Assembly: GCF_013376455.1 (NCBI RefSeq)
Contig: NZ_CP045504.1
Span: 124,001 to 188,000 of the forward strand
Reading direction: 5' to 3'
Source: Desulfolutivibrio sulfodismutans DSM 3696
GTDB taxonomy: Bacteria; Desulfobacterota; Desulfovibrionia; Desulfovibrionales; Desulfovibrionaceae
DNA: 64,000 bases
Within the stretch, counting starts at the first letter, position 1. Every line of letters starts with the position of its first letter. The notes beneath the pieces are model-generated. The model saw only the letters and a program-made list of their open reading frames with translations, did not search any database and had not been told where the DNA came from. A program made the translations under genes and the position numbers. This document shows positions 34,764 to 42,867 of this stretch, piece by piece.

Positions 34764-35617
34764 GCACCATCCCCGATCCCGACGTGCCGGTCACCGAAGG
34801 CCTGGCGGATATTTCCAACCAGGGCCTGACCGTGGACGGCCTGCGCGTGGCTCCGGATCGGGGAACCCCGGCCCTTTTGGCGGCGGCCGCCGCAGCCTGC
34901 GCCACCCTCGGGTTGCCCGCGCCCTACGCCTTTCTGGTCGGCGACGAGGGCCTGGGCCACGGCAGCCGCGCCCTGTATCGCCATCTGGCGGACGTCCTGC
35001 CCGGACGGCGGTTTTCCACCCTGGTCTTTCACTATCTCATGCCCGACGTCATGTGGCACGACAAGGTGCTCTTCGCCGTGGAGGCCATGCCCGAGCGCCC
35101 CAGGCTCATTGCCGACGCCGGATTCATGTATGCGGCCAAGATGAGCGGGCAGGCCGCGTCCTACGACCTCTTCACCCCGGACGCCGGGGAACTGGCCTTT
35201 TTGGCCGACGAAACCGCGCCGCATCCCTTCTATACCCGGGGGTTCGTCCTGCATGAGGAAAACCGCGTGCCGGACCTGATCGCCAGGGCCTACCGGGGCG
35301 AGAATGCGGCCACGACGCTTCTGGTCAAGGGCGGCACGGATTATATCGCCGACGCCACAGGGGTGCTTTTCACCGTGGACGGCCCCGGCGAAGAGGCCAT
35401 GGAGGCCATGGGCGGCACCGGCGACACCGTGGCCGGGATGGCTGCGGCGCTCATGGAATCCGGCCGATCCGCGCCCATGGCGGCGTGGTGTGCGGCCAGG
35501 GCCAACCGGCTGGCCGGGAGGCTGGCCCGCCCCAACCCGGGGTCGCGCATCGCCGAGATCATCCCCCACATACCCGAGGCCCTGCGCCAGGCCCTGGCCG
35601 AGGAGCCCGTCCCATGA
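34748..35617 (+). CDS. ribokinase/NAD(P)H-hydrate-dehydratase-like protein
   Basis: A 289-residue protein related to the YjeF C-terminal/ribokinase-like fold. Clues are LLVKGGTDYIAD and AMGGTGDTVAGMAAALMESG; the GTGDTxAG motif is the anion hole and catalytic Asp of that superfamily. AAACATLGLPAPYAFLVGDEG and LIADAGFMYAAKMSG form the earlier core. It starts at the ATG at 34748, overlapping the DUF3343 end, and its stop overlaps the DUF1858 start (ATGA). Its place inside the yedE operon suggests a selenium- or sulfur-linked substrate; true hydrate repair is an alternative. Confidence 0.7.
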   Translation: MLAVVGTIPDPDVPVTEGLADISNQGLTVDGLRVAPDRGTPALLAAAAAACATLGLPAPYAFLVGDEGLGHGSRALYRHLADVLPGRRFSTLVFHYLMPDVMWHDKVLFAVEAMPERPRLIADAGFMYAAKMSGQAASYDLFTPDAGELAFLADETAPHPFYTRGFVLHEENRVPDLIARAYRGENAATTLLVKGGTDYIADATGVLFTVDGPGEEAMEAMGGTGDTVAGMAAALMESGRSAPMAAWCAARANRLAGRLARPNPGSRIAEIIPHIPEALRQALAEEPVP

Positions 35618-35844
35618 GCGCCCGGCGCATCACCGCAGACATGGCCCTTTTGGATGTCGTCGCCGCTCATCCGGCCACGGAGGCGGTCTTCCGTTCCCGT
35701 GATGGGGCGGCCGGGGTATGCCTTTTGTGTACGGCGCTTTTCGACTCCATTGAAGTGGTGGCCACGCGCCATGGGCTCGATCTCGAGGCGCTGCTTGGGG
35801 AGCTTGAGAACGCGGCCGCAGGAGGTTCGGGAAGCACTGGATGA
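35614..35844 (+). CDS. DUF1858-type small protein
   Basis: A 76-residue protein with the DUF1858 outline: ITADMALLDVVAAHPATEAVFRS, then GVCLLCTALFDSIEVVATRHGLDLEALLGEL. In this family a Cys pair (here C-x2-C, CLLC) follows the first helix and has been linked to redox or hybrid-cluster proteins. It starts by ATGA overlap with the kinase-like gene and is the last of the five-gene run. Its function is not established. Confidence 0.75.
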   Translation: MSARRITADMALLDVVAAHPATEAVFRSRDGAAGVCLLCTALFDSIEVVATRHGLDLEALLGELENAAAGGSGSTG

Positions 35845-36097
35845 AGCCGTCTTGAGCGGCGCAGCCGTTTCCCGGCCTAAGCGGTCTGTCGGCCGCGTAG
35901 GCGTCCCGCCTTTCTCCTCCCGGCCTGCTTCATGGCGCCGGCGTTTCCCGTCAAATCCTTATCCCCGGCTGTGGAAAATTCCGAGGTATTCCCCGTAATG
36001 ACGACGGGGGAGGTCTGGCAGGCCTGAGGCGCACCGGCGATTGTTTCATGGCAGGCCGCTGTGCGGGAACGTCGGCTGGGCCTGGGCATGGCGCGCC

Positions 36098-36130
36098 GGG
36101 TCTGGGCCGGGTCTGGGCCGGATATGGGCC
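36098..36130. repeat. 11-bp tandem repeat, three units
   Basis: GGGTCTGGGCC at 36098-36108 and 36109-36119, then the variant GGATATGGGCC at 36120-36130. The period equals about one helical turn. Confidence 0.6.
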
Positions 36131-36183
36131 GGGTCGGGAAAGCCCTGGATCGGAAATCCCGCCGGGGGGCGTGGAAAAATGAA

Positions 36184-36212
36184 TTGTGAGCTATTGCGGG
36201 AAGTTCTATAAG
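36184..36212 (+). promoter_or_regulatory. sigma-70-type promoter of the stress/two-component operon
   Basis: TTGTGA (36184-36189), 17 bases, TATAAG (36207-36212), 60 bases before the universal stress gene. Confidence 0.6.
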
Positions 36213-36271
36213 GATGGTGTAGTCTTGATGAATTCGGCCCGGCCTGTGGGGCCGACTTCGGGAGAAGGCGC

Positions 36272-37156
36272 ATGGACAAGCACTTCCTGGTGACCATAGG
36301 GGATGACCCCGGTATTTTCTACGGCGTCGGCTTCCTCAGCCATTTTTTCGACGCCAAGGATCGGGTGCGGGTGACGCTTTTCCACATCGCCCCCCAGCCT
36401 CCGGCGGTCTGGCCCGAGGAACTGAGCTACGAGACCAAAAAGGCCTTGGAGGACAACGTCGGGCGCCTGGAGGACAAGGGCCGCCTGGCCCTGGCCGCCG
36501 CCCGGGAGCGTTTTTTGGGCTCGGGATTTTTACCGCGCAAGATCGAGGAGAAATTCATCTTCGGGGCCTTCCCCCGGGCCGGGAATCTGGTCATGGAGGG
36601 GGAGTACGGCGACTATGACGCCGTGGTCCTGGGGCAACGCGGTTTCGCGGGCTTAAGCGCCTTCCTGGATCGCGGGGTCGGGGTCGAGATCATGCGCGAA
36701 TCCTTCGACTTTCCCCTGTGGGTCTGCCGCTTCCCGGACTATGGGCGATCCGGGGTGCTGGTCTGCGTGGACGGCTCAAGCGCCGCGCTTCGGGCCGTGG
36801 ACCATGTGGGGAGCATGCTTGAGGGGGAGAACCGGCACGCCGTGACCCTTTTTTATGTCTCGGGACAGGCACAGAAGGGGGCTGCGCAGGCCGTGTTCGC
36901 CCGGGCCCGGGAGGTGCTTGCCGCCAGGGGCGTTGCGCCCGAACGCATCACCGCCCGGCTGGTCGCGTCCGACCATGTGGCCAGGGCCGCGCTTGCCGAG
37001 GCCGAATCCGGGCGGTATGCCGTGGTGGCCGCCGGGCGCACGGGCCAGGGACGGGGGAGCACGCCGCTTGGCGGGCTGTCCCGGGCCTTTTTCGGGTCAA
37101 CCAGCGATGTGTTGTTCCACGAGTTGGCCGGGGCGGTCCTGTGGGTGTGCCGCTGA
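36272..37156 (+). CDS. tandem universal stress protein (two UspA-like domains)
   Basis: A 294-residue cytoplasmic protein with two Usp folds. The first (1-155) starts HFLVTIGDDPGIFYG and ends YDAVVLGQRGFAGLSAFLDRGVGVEIM-PLWVCRF, a degenerate nucleotide-binding end. The second (about 160-294) starts GVLVCVDGSSAALRAVDHVG and ends YAVVAAGRTGQG-GGLSRAFFGSTSDVLFHELAGAVLWVCR, close to the ATP-binding G-x2-G-x9-G-S/T pattern. The ATG at 36272 follows GGGAGAAGG. It is the first gene of a run with two histidine kinases and a response regulator, so it may report energy or stress state. The gap to the first kinase is 37 bases. Confidence 0.85.
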   Translation: MDKHFLVTIGDDPGIFYGVGFLSHFFDAKDRVRVTLFHIAPQPPAVWPEELSYETKKALEDNVGRLEDKGRLALAAARERFLGSGFLPRKIEEKFIFGAFPRAGNLVMEGEYGDYDAVVLGQRGFAGLSAFLDRGVGVEIMRESFDFPLWVCRFPDYGRSGVLVCVDGSSAALRAVDHVGSMLEGENRHAVTLFYVSGQAQKGAAQAVFARAREVLAARGVAPERITARLVASDHVARAALAEAESGRYAVVAAGRTGQGRGSTPLGGLSRAFFGSTSDVLFHELAGAVLWVCR

Positions 37157-37193
37157 CGGGGCGCCCGCACCATGGCAACGGTGTAACGGACGG

Positions 37194-38753
37194 ATGAAGG
37201 TCATGACCACCCCGGACAGACACGAGCAGACTGAATATTGTTTGTGGGACACCTCCGACCGGGAATTCCAGGTAGGCATCATCGGCGCCGGGTCCGGGTT
37301 CATGTCCATTCTGGATATCCTGGGCAACGAGCAATACCAGGAATTTTTGCCGGGCCTGAAACTGACGGCCGTGGCCGATCTCGGACCCCAGCCCGCCAGC
37401 CGGGCCTATGTGGAAAAGCTCGGGGTGCCGATCTACGAAACCTTCCAGGAGATGCTGGCGGCCCACCCCGGCATCGACCTGGTGGTGGAGCTCATCGGTT
37501 CCCGGGCCAAGCTGCGGGCCATCCGTTCGGCCTTGCCGGACACGGTTTCGCTTATCGACCACAATGCGGCCTTTTTCCTGTGCGGCCTGCACAACATGCT
37601 CCAGGTCAGCACCCACTGCCAGGTCAACCTGGACCGGCACAAGGAACTCTTAAACGCCATCATCGACGAGGTGCGCGACGACATCATCCTCCTGGACAAG
37701 GAGGGGCGCGTGGTGGACCTCAATAAAAACGTCTACCAGCGCCTGGGCAAGGAGAAGGCCGAACTTCTGGGGCTGCCCTGCTGGCAGGTGCAGACCCTCG
37801 ACGACGGACGGCCCTTTTGCTGCGGCCAGGACAAGGACTGTCCCTTTTTCTCCACCCTCTCCACCGGCCGCGAGGCCGAGGCCCTGTTTACCCGACTCGA
37901 TGCCGACGGCCGACTCATGTATTTTCGCATCTATGCCTATCCCATCTTCAATCCGCTGGGGAATATGACCCACATCATGGTCATGCGCCGGGACATCACA
38001 CGGCGCACCTACCGGGAACGCCACCAGCAGCACGCCGAAAAGCTGGCGGTCATCGGCGAGATGTCCATGTACCTGGCCCATGAGATCCGAAATCCCCTGT
38101 TCGCCATCTCCGGCTTCACCAAGTCGCTTCTGGACTCGGCGAACCTGGCGGAAAAGGAACGGGAAAAGCTGCGCATCATCGCCGAGGAGGCCAAGCGCCT
38201 GGATCGCATGCTGTCGAGCATTTTAAGCTTCTCGCGCCAGACCCAGACCGTGTCCGGCCCCGTGGACATAAACCGGGTCAGCGAGGAGGCCGTGGAGCTT
38301 ATGCGTATCGGCTATGCCGACAAGGGGTACCGCTTCGTGTTCAATGCCGATCCCAACATCCCGCGCGGCCGGGCCGAGTCCGAGACCATCAAGCAATGTC
38401 TGGTCAACCTGATGCTCAATTCCATGGAGGCCATGCCCGCAGGCGGCGAGATCCGGGTGCGTACGGGCATGGAGGAGGACCGGCCGATGGTCGAGGTGGC
38501 GGATCGCGGCCGGGGCATGAGCCAGGCCGAGATGGACAAGGTCTTTAGCCCCTTCCACACCACCAAGGGCCAGGGGTACGGATTGGGGTTGGCCATGATC
38601 AAAAAGATGATCGAGGAGTTCGGCGGCCAGGTGACCCTGTCCAGCCGGGAGGGGCATGGAACCGCCGTGACCCTGCATTTCGCGCCCATCCTGGCGGGCG
38701 AGGAGGAACGGCAGGCCGTGGACGACCTCAAGGCCCCACGGGACGTCGCCTAG
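37194..38753 (+). CDS. sensor histidine kinase with N-terminal Rossmann domain and Cys-rich PAS
   Basis: A 519-residue soluble kinase. Residues about 25-130 look like a dehydrogenase NAD(P)-binding domain: FQVGIIGAGSGFMSIL (GxGxxG from residue 28 on), LTAVADLG, YETFQEMLAAHPGIDLVVELIG, then VSLIDHNAAFFL. A PAS domain (about 155-265) contains the Cys-rich insert FCCGQDKDCPFF and ends MVMRRDITRR. The H-box is LAHEIRNPLFAISGF with His296; N-box LVNLMLNSMEA; G-boxes DRGRGMS and GYGLGLAMIKKM. No membrane segment is present. It may read NAD(H) state or a metal/redox signal; that is inferred. The start could also be the ATG at 37203. Confidence 0.85.
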   Translation: MKVMTTPDRHEQTEYCLWDTSDREFQVGIIGAGSGFMSILDILGNEQYQEFLPGLKLTAVADLGPQPASRAYVEKLGVPIYETFQEMLAAHPGIDLVVELIGSRAKLRAIRSALPDTVSLIDHNAAFFLCGLHNMLQVSTHCQVNLDRHKELLNAIIDEVRDDIILLDKEGRVVDLNKNVYQRLGKEKAELLGLPCWQVQTLDDGRPFCCGQDKDCPFFSTLSTGREAEALFTRLDADGRLMYFRIYAYPIFNPLGNMTHIMVMRRDITRRTYRERHQQHAEKLAVIGEMSMYLAHEIRNPLFAISGFTKSLLDSANLAEKEREKLRIIAEEAKRLDRMLSSILSFSRQTQTVSGPVDINRVSEEAVELMRIGYADKGYRFVFNADPNIPRGRAESETIKQCLVNLMLNSMEAMPAGGEIRVRTGMEEDRPMVEVADRGRGMSQAEMDKVFSPFHTTKGQGYGLGLAMIKKMIEEFGGQVTLSSREGHGTAVTLHFAPILAGEEERQAVDDLKAPRDVA

Positions 38754-38756
38754 GCC

Positions 38757-40259
38757 ATGTTCGTCCGAAAATCCGTGCCCGGCTCCCTTTCTCCGCGCCT
38801 GTGGAGCCTGCGGGCCCGGCTGATCCTGGTCCTGGGGACGCTTGTGGCCCTCAGCCTGGGGGGGGCGGTCCTGTCTTTGTGGTACGGCCACATGGCCCGC
38901 AACCTGTATCTCTCCACCCTGGAAGGCGACGTGGCCGGTCTGGCGGCGGCCCAGGAGCTGGAAAACGCCCTGCTGGCCCTGTATGCCGAGGCGGCCGGGG
39001 CCAGGAGCCGGGGGACCATGGACGCCGCCGAGGGGCTTGCGGCCGGACGCAGGCGGGTGGAGGAGTGGCTGCGCAAGGCCCGCGATGCGGCAGGCGGCGA
39101 GGCCGCCCGGCAGGGGCTTTCCCAACTGGACGCGTCCTGGTTCGAGGTTCAGGAGGCCATGGACATGGCCTTTGACCGGTCCTCGACCCCCGAGGCCGGT
39201 CTTGAGCTTTTATCCCGGCGTTTCCACGAGGCCTTTTCCCGGGCCGAGGCCTACAAGAGCCTTTTTCGGGAGGGCATTGCGGCCCGGCGCGCCGACTACC
39301 AGGAGCGCACCGACGCCCTGGTGGCCATGGTCTGGATCGCCTTGCCCCTGGTGGCCCTTCTGGGGCTGGCCCTGACGCATCTGGTCTTTTGGCGCATTTT
39401 GAACCCCATCCGCCATCTGGCCCGCACCGGGGCCGGAGCCGACAAGGAGTTGTGCGACGGCAACGAGGTCAAGACCCTGGCCCGGCGTTTCGGCAATCTG
39501 CTTGTGGCCGTGGACCGGGCCGAATCCGATCTGGAGGTGAGCCGGGACCATCTCATGCAGTCGGAAAAGCTGGCCCTGGTGGGCAAGCTGGCTGCCGGGG
39601 TGGCCCATACTATCCGCAATCCCCTGACCTCGGTCAAAATGCGGCTTTTCTCCCTGGAGCGCGTCCTGCGCCTGGAGCCCGCCCAGAAGGAGGACTTCGA
39701 GGTCATTTCGGAAGAGATCCGGCACATCGACACCATCGTGCGCAACTTTCTGGAGTTTTCCCGGCCGCCCAAGCTGGTTTCCCGGCCCACGAGCCTGTCC
39801 GACGTGGTGGACACCACCCTAAATCTCCTCAAGCACAGGTTGGAATCTTACGGGGTGACGGTGGAGGTCTTGCGGGCCAAGCGGCTGACCCCCATCAGCG
39901 CCGACCCCGACCAGCTCAAGGAGGCCCTGGTCAATCTGGTGCTCAACGCCTGCGAGGCCATGGTCGAGGGCGGCCGGATCGTCATTCGCGAGGAGGAGGG
40001 GGTCATGGAGCCGGCCGGGCGGGTGGTGGTGGTGCGCATCAGCGACACCGGGCCGGGGGTGCCGGAATTTATCCGCGACCGGGTGTTTCAGCCCTTTTTC
40101 ACCACCAAGGGCGAAGGCTCCGGCCTGGGACTGCCCATTGCCCAGCGTATCGTGGAGGAGCACGGCGGGTGGATCAACCTGCATTCCCCCGAGGGCCGGG
40201 GGGCCACCTTCGCCTTGATCTTTCCGCACACCGAGGAGCGCACGTGGCACAGATTCTGA
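38757..40259 (+). CDS. membrane sensor histidine kinase
   Basis: A 500-residue kinase. Two membrane segments (LILVLGTLVALSLGGAVLSL about 22-41 and MVWIALPLVALLGLALTHLV about 189-208) enclose a helical periplasmic region of about 145 residues resembling four-helix-bundle sensors. A short HAMP-like linker is followed by the H-box VAHTIRNPLTSVKM with His284, N-box LVNLVLNACEA, and G-boxes DTGPGVP and GSGLGLPIAQRIVEEHGGW. It starts three bases after the previous kinase stop and overlaps the response-regulator gene by 16 bases. The two kinases probably feed the same regulator. Confidence 0.92.
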   Translation: MFVRKSVPGSLSPRLWSLRARLILVLGTLVALSLGGAVLSLWYGHMARNLYLSTLEGDVAGLAAAQELENALLALYAEAAGARSRGTMDAAEGLAAGRRRVEEWLRKARDAAGGEAARQGLSQLDASWFEVQEAMDMAFDRSSTPEAGLELLSRRFHEAFSRAEAYKSLFREGIAARRADYQERTDALVAMVWIALPLVALLGLALTHLVFWRILNPIRHLARTGAGADKELCDGNEVKTLARRFGNLLVAVDRAESDLEVSRDHLMQSEKLALVGKLAAGVAHTIRNPLTSVKMRLFSLERVLRLEPAQKEDFEVISEEIRHIDTIVRNFLEFSRPPKLVSRPTSLSDVVDTTLNLLKHRLESYGVTVEVLRAKRLTPISADPDQLKEALVNLVLNACEAMVEGGRIVIREEEGVMEPAGRVVVVRISDTGPGVPEFIRDRVFQPFFTTKGEGSGLGLPIAQRIVEEHGGWINLHSPEGRGATFALIFPHTEERTWHRF

Positions 40260-41740
40260 TTGTGGACGACGACCACCAGTTGCGCCAGAGCTTCGAGCGC
40301 CTGCTTTCCGCCGAGGGCTACACGGTACGCACGGCCTCAACTGGCGAGGCCGGGGTGGAGATGGTCCGCGAGAGCCTGCCCGATCTGGTGGTCATGGACG
40401 TGCGCATGCCGGGCCTAAGCGGCCTGGAGGCCTTCGCGGCCATGCGCGAGATCGAGCCGAGGCTCCCGGTGATCATCATGACCGCCCACGGCACCACGGA
40501 AACCGCCATCGAGGCCACCCGCATGGGGGCCTTCGACTACGTGCTCAAGCCCTTCGACATCCCCGACATCTTGAAGCTCATCGAAAAGGGCTTAAGCGCC
40601 GGGCGCTTCATGCGCTCCAAGGTGGAGATGGACGCCCCGGCCGAGGGCGGCGAGGGCGAGGCCATCGTGGGCGGCGGCCCGGCCATGCAGGAGGTCTACA
40701 AGGCCATCGGCCGGGCGGCGCCCACCGACGCCACGGTGCTCATCCGGGGCGAGTCCGGCACGGGCAAGGAACTCGTGGCCCGGGCCGTCTACCAATACAG
40801 CTCCCGGGCCGGGAAGCCGTTTTTGGTCATCAACTGCGTGGCCATCCCGGAAACGCTTCTGGAATCGGAACTCTTCGGCTACGAGCGGGGGGCCTTCACC
40901 GGGGCCTCGGGCCGCAAGGTGGGCAAGATCGAACAGGCCAACCGGGGCACGGTCTTTCTGGACGAGATCGGGGACATGCCGGTCTCCATCCAGGCCAAGC
41001 TTTTGCGCCTTTTGCAGGAAAAGCATGTGGAGCGCCTGGGCGGGGCTGGCCCCATCCCCGTGGACGTGCGCATCATCGCCGCCACCAACCGGGATCTGGA
41101 ACAGGCCGTGGCCAAAGGGGCCTTTCGCGAGGATCTGTATTACCGCCTCAAGGTGGTGACCATGACCCTGCCCCCCTTGCGGGAGCGGCGCGAGGACATC
41201 CCGCTTCTGGCCAAACATTTTTTGTGCCGTTTTTCCCGCGAGGCCGGCGTGCCCGATCCGGGGCTGACCCCGCAGGCCTTGGACTTTCTGACCGGGCATG
41301 ACTGGCCGGGAAACGTGCGCGAATTGGCCAATGTCCTGCAAAAAAACCTGATATTCAACCGGGGCGGTCCCATCACCGCCGACGATCTGCAACAGGCCGC
41401 CGGGGTGACGCCCCAGGCGGCGGCCGCCGGGACGGCGACCCCCGCTTTGGAGGCTGGAGGCGACGGCTCGGCCCAGGAATTTCTGCGGCGGTTCGTGCGC
41501 GGGGAGCTGGTGGCGGCCCGGGACGACGAGGGGGCCTTCGAATCGCTCATGGACCGTTTCGGGGCGGTGGTCATTGCCGAGGCTCTGGCCATGACCGGCG
41601 GCAACCGCACCCGGGCGGCCAGACTTCTCGGGCTGTCGCGGCCAACGCTTCTGGCCCGCATCGAAAAATACGGATTGAAAATCGAGACCTCGGTGACCTC
41701 CCAGCTTGGCGCGACCGATCCCGACAGCCCCGGGCGATGA
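40244..41740 (+). CDS. sigma-54-dependent response regulator (NtrC family)
   Basis: A 498-residue regulator with three domains. The receiver (1-120) has VDDD, phospho-acceptor Asp52 in VVMDVRMPG, and the conserved Lys in VLKPFD. The AAA+ domain has [14 protein letters not shown] (216-221, canonical), FLDEIGDMP and FREDLYYRL. The C-terminal Fis-type helix-turn-helix is GGNRTRAARLLGLSRPTLLARIEKYG. The GTG at 40244 has GAGGAG five bases upstream and overlaps the kinase gene. It should activate sigma-54 promoters in response to the two upstream kinases. Its target genes are not evident in this window. Confidence 0.94.
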   Translation: MAQILIVDDDHQLRQSFERLLSAEGYTVRTASTGEAGVEMVRESLPDLVVMDVRMPGLSGLEAFAAMREIEPRLPVIIMTAHGTTETAIEATRMGAFDYVLKPFDIPDILKLIEKGLSAGRFMRSKVEMDAPAEGGEGEAIVGGGPAMQEVYKAIGRAAPTDATVLIRGESGTGKELVARAVYQYSSRAGKPFLVINCVAIPETLLESELFGYERGAFTGASGRKVGKIEQANRGTVFLDEIGDMPVSIQAKLLRLLQEKHVERLGGAGPIPVDVRIIAATNRDLEQAVAKGAFREDLYYRLKVVTMTLPPLRERREDIPLLAKHFLCRFSREAGVPDPGLTPQALDFLTGHDWPGNVRELANVLQKNLIFNRGGPITADDLQQAAGVTPQAAAAGTATPALEAGGDGSAQEFLRRFVRGELVAARDDEGAFESLMDRFGAVVIAEALAMTGGNRTRAARLLGLSRPTLLARIEKYGLKIETSVTSQLGATDPDSPGR

Positions 41741-41824
41741 TCGCGGCCGGGATGCGGCGTCGCCCGGGTCGGAAGAGGGGCGGCGCGGGGCCCAGGCGGC
41801 CGTCATGGCCTGCCCGGGGCGACC

Positions 41825-42535
41825 CTATCCCAGGTCGTCCCAGAAATTTTCCCAGCGCACCTTGCCCTTGGTCTTTTTGAACTTGCGTAAGAGCACGTAC
41901 AGGGCCCCTGCGCCGCCGTGCCGGGGCAGGGCCGTGGCGAAGGCCAGGATGACGCGTTTCAAGGGGTCGCGGGTGAGCCAGGTCTTGAGCTCCTCCTTGA
42001 GCACGGGAAGCCCGCCCGGGGAGTTGGCCCCGCGCCCGGGGATGAGGAGCAGGCAGCGTTTCCCGGCCAGGTAGTTTTCGCGCACGAAATGCAGAAGCGC
42101 CAATTGGGCCTGGGCGGCGTTTTGGCCGTGCATGTCCAGATGGGCCTCGGGAGAGAACTGCCCGGCGCGCAGTTGGCGGAAGACCTTCTGGTCCATGTCC
42201 CGGACAAATCCCTGCAGGTATTCGTCGGTAAACGACAATTCAAATTCCACCCGCCCGGCAACAAGGTCCAGCAGGGCGTTTTTGCCGTCCGGATCGGACT
42301 CGGGCATGGAACCGGGGCGCGGATCGGCAGGCTTGGGAACCACGACCCGGCCCCGAACCGTGCCGTCCATGGCCCGCACCCCGGACATGGCCTGGGAGAA
42401 CAGATGTTCTTCGTCATCGGCCGGGATATCCGGGTCCGGGGCAGGCTTTGGCGGGGCCTTGACCGGTTCCGGTTTTTTTTTCTGGATTTTAAGGGATTTG
42501 AGGGCGTCGAGGCCCGCACGTTTTTGTTCTGCCAT
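41825..42535 (-). CDS. Smr-domain protein
   Basis: A 236-residue protein. The first about 85 residues are charged and Pro-rich (KKKPEPVKAPPKPAPDPD). A connecting region has VEFELSFTDEYLQGFVRDMDQKVFRQLRAGQF. The Smr domain (about 148-236) has LDMHGQNAAQAQLALLHFVREN (LDxHG motif) and LLLIPGRGANSPGG (the usual TGKG/HGKG position) and ends HGGAGALYVLLRK. Smr domains are nucleases acting on branched DNA or on collided-ribosome mRNA; this stand-alone form resembles E. coli YdaL/SmrB. The ATG at 42535 fits the family start. It is convergent with the response-regulator gene and stands alone. Confidence 0.9.
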   Translation of the reverse strand: MAEQKRAGLDALKSLKIQKKKPEPVKAPPKPAPDPDIPADDEEHLFSQAMSGVRAMDGTVRGRVVVPKPADPRPGSMPESDPDGKNALLDLVAGRVEFELSFTDEYLQGFVRDMDQKVFRQLRAGQFSPEAHLDMHGQNAAQAQLALLHFVRENYLAGKRCLLLIPGRGANSPGGLPVLKEELKTWLTRDPLKRVILAFATALPRHGGAGALYVLLRKFKKTKGKVRWENFWDDLG

Positions 42536-42867
42536 GTCCCCAAGGCTACAGGGAAGCCGACGGATTGGCAATGGACGGGCCCGCCGGGGGAAAAAGTCAG
42601 GGTGGCTTTGCCCTGTTTCTTGACCCGCCGTGGCCGATGGACTACACAATAGACGGTTTTCATATTGCACGACTTTGTCCGGCGGTTTCCGTGCCACTTT
42701 GCTGTACCGCTATTTTTTTTGGTCTTGCTTCTGCACGGCTCTTTTGTGCAGTTTATCAAACGTTGTGGGAGGCGTATCGGAGTTTATTCGATTCTGAGCG
42801 GACCTCATGACGGAAAGAATCGTGATAAAGACCGTGATGAAATCCGCTCGATAAAAAAGGACCAGGC
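42536..42867. other. intergenic region, AT-richer near the TPR gene, with a dyad
   Basis: 332 bases between divergent smr and TPR genes. CTGCAC (42731-42736) and GTGCAG (42746-42751) form a 6-bp dyad. No strong promoter hexamers are evident; T-runs are frequent at 42655-42725. Confidence 0.4.

Larger units (their letters stand above)
35845..36271. other. long intergenic region between the yedE operon and the stress/two-component locus
   Basis: 427 bases with no plausible coding frame. It holds an 11-base tandem repeat (36098-36130) and a promoter (36184-36212). I see no clear terminator for the yedE operon. Confidence 0.5.
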
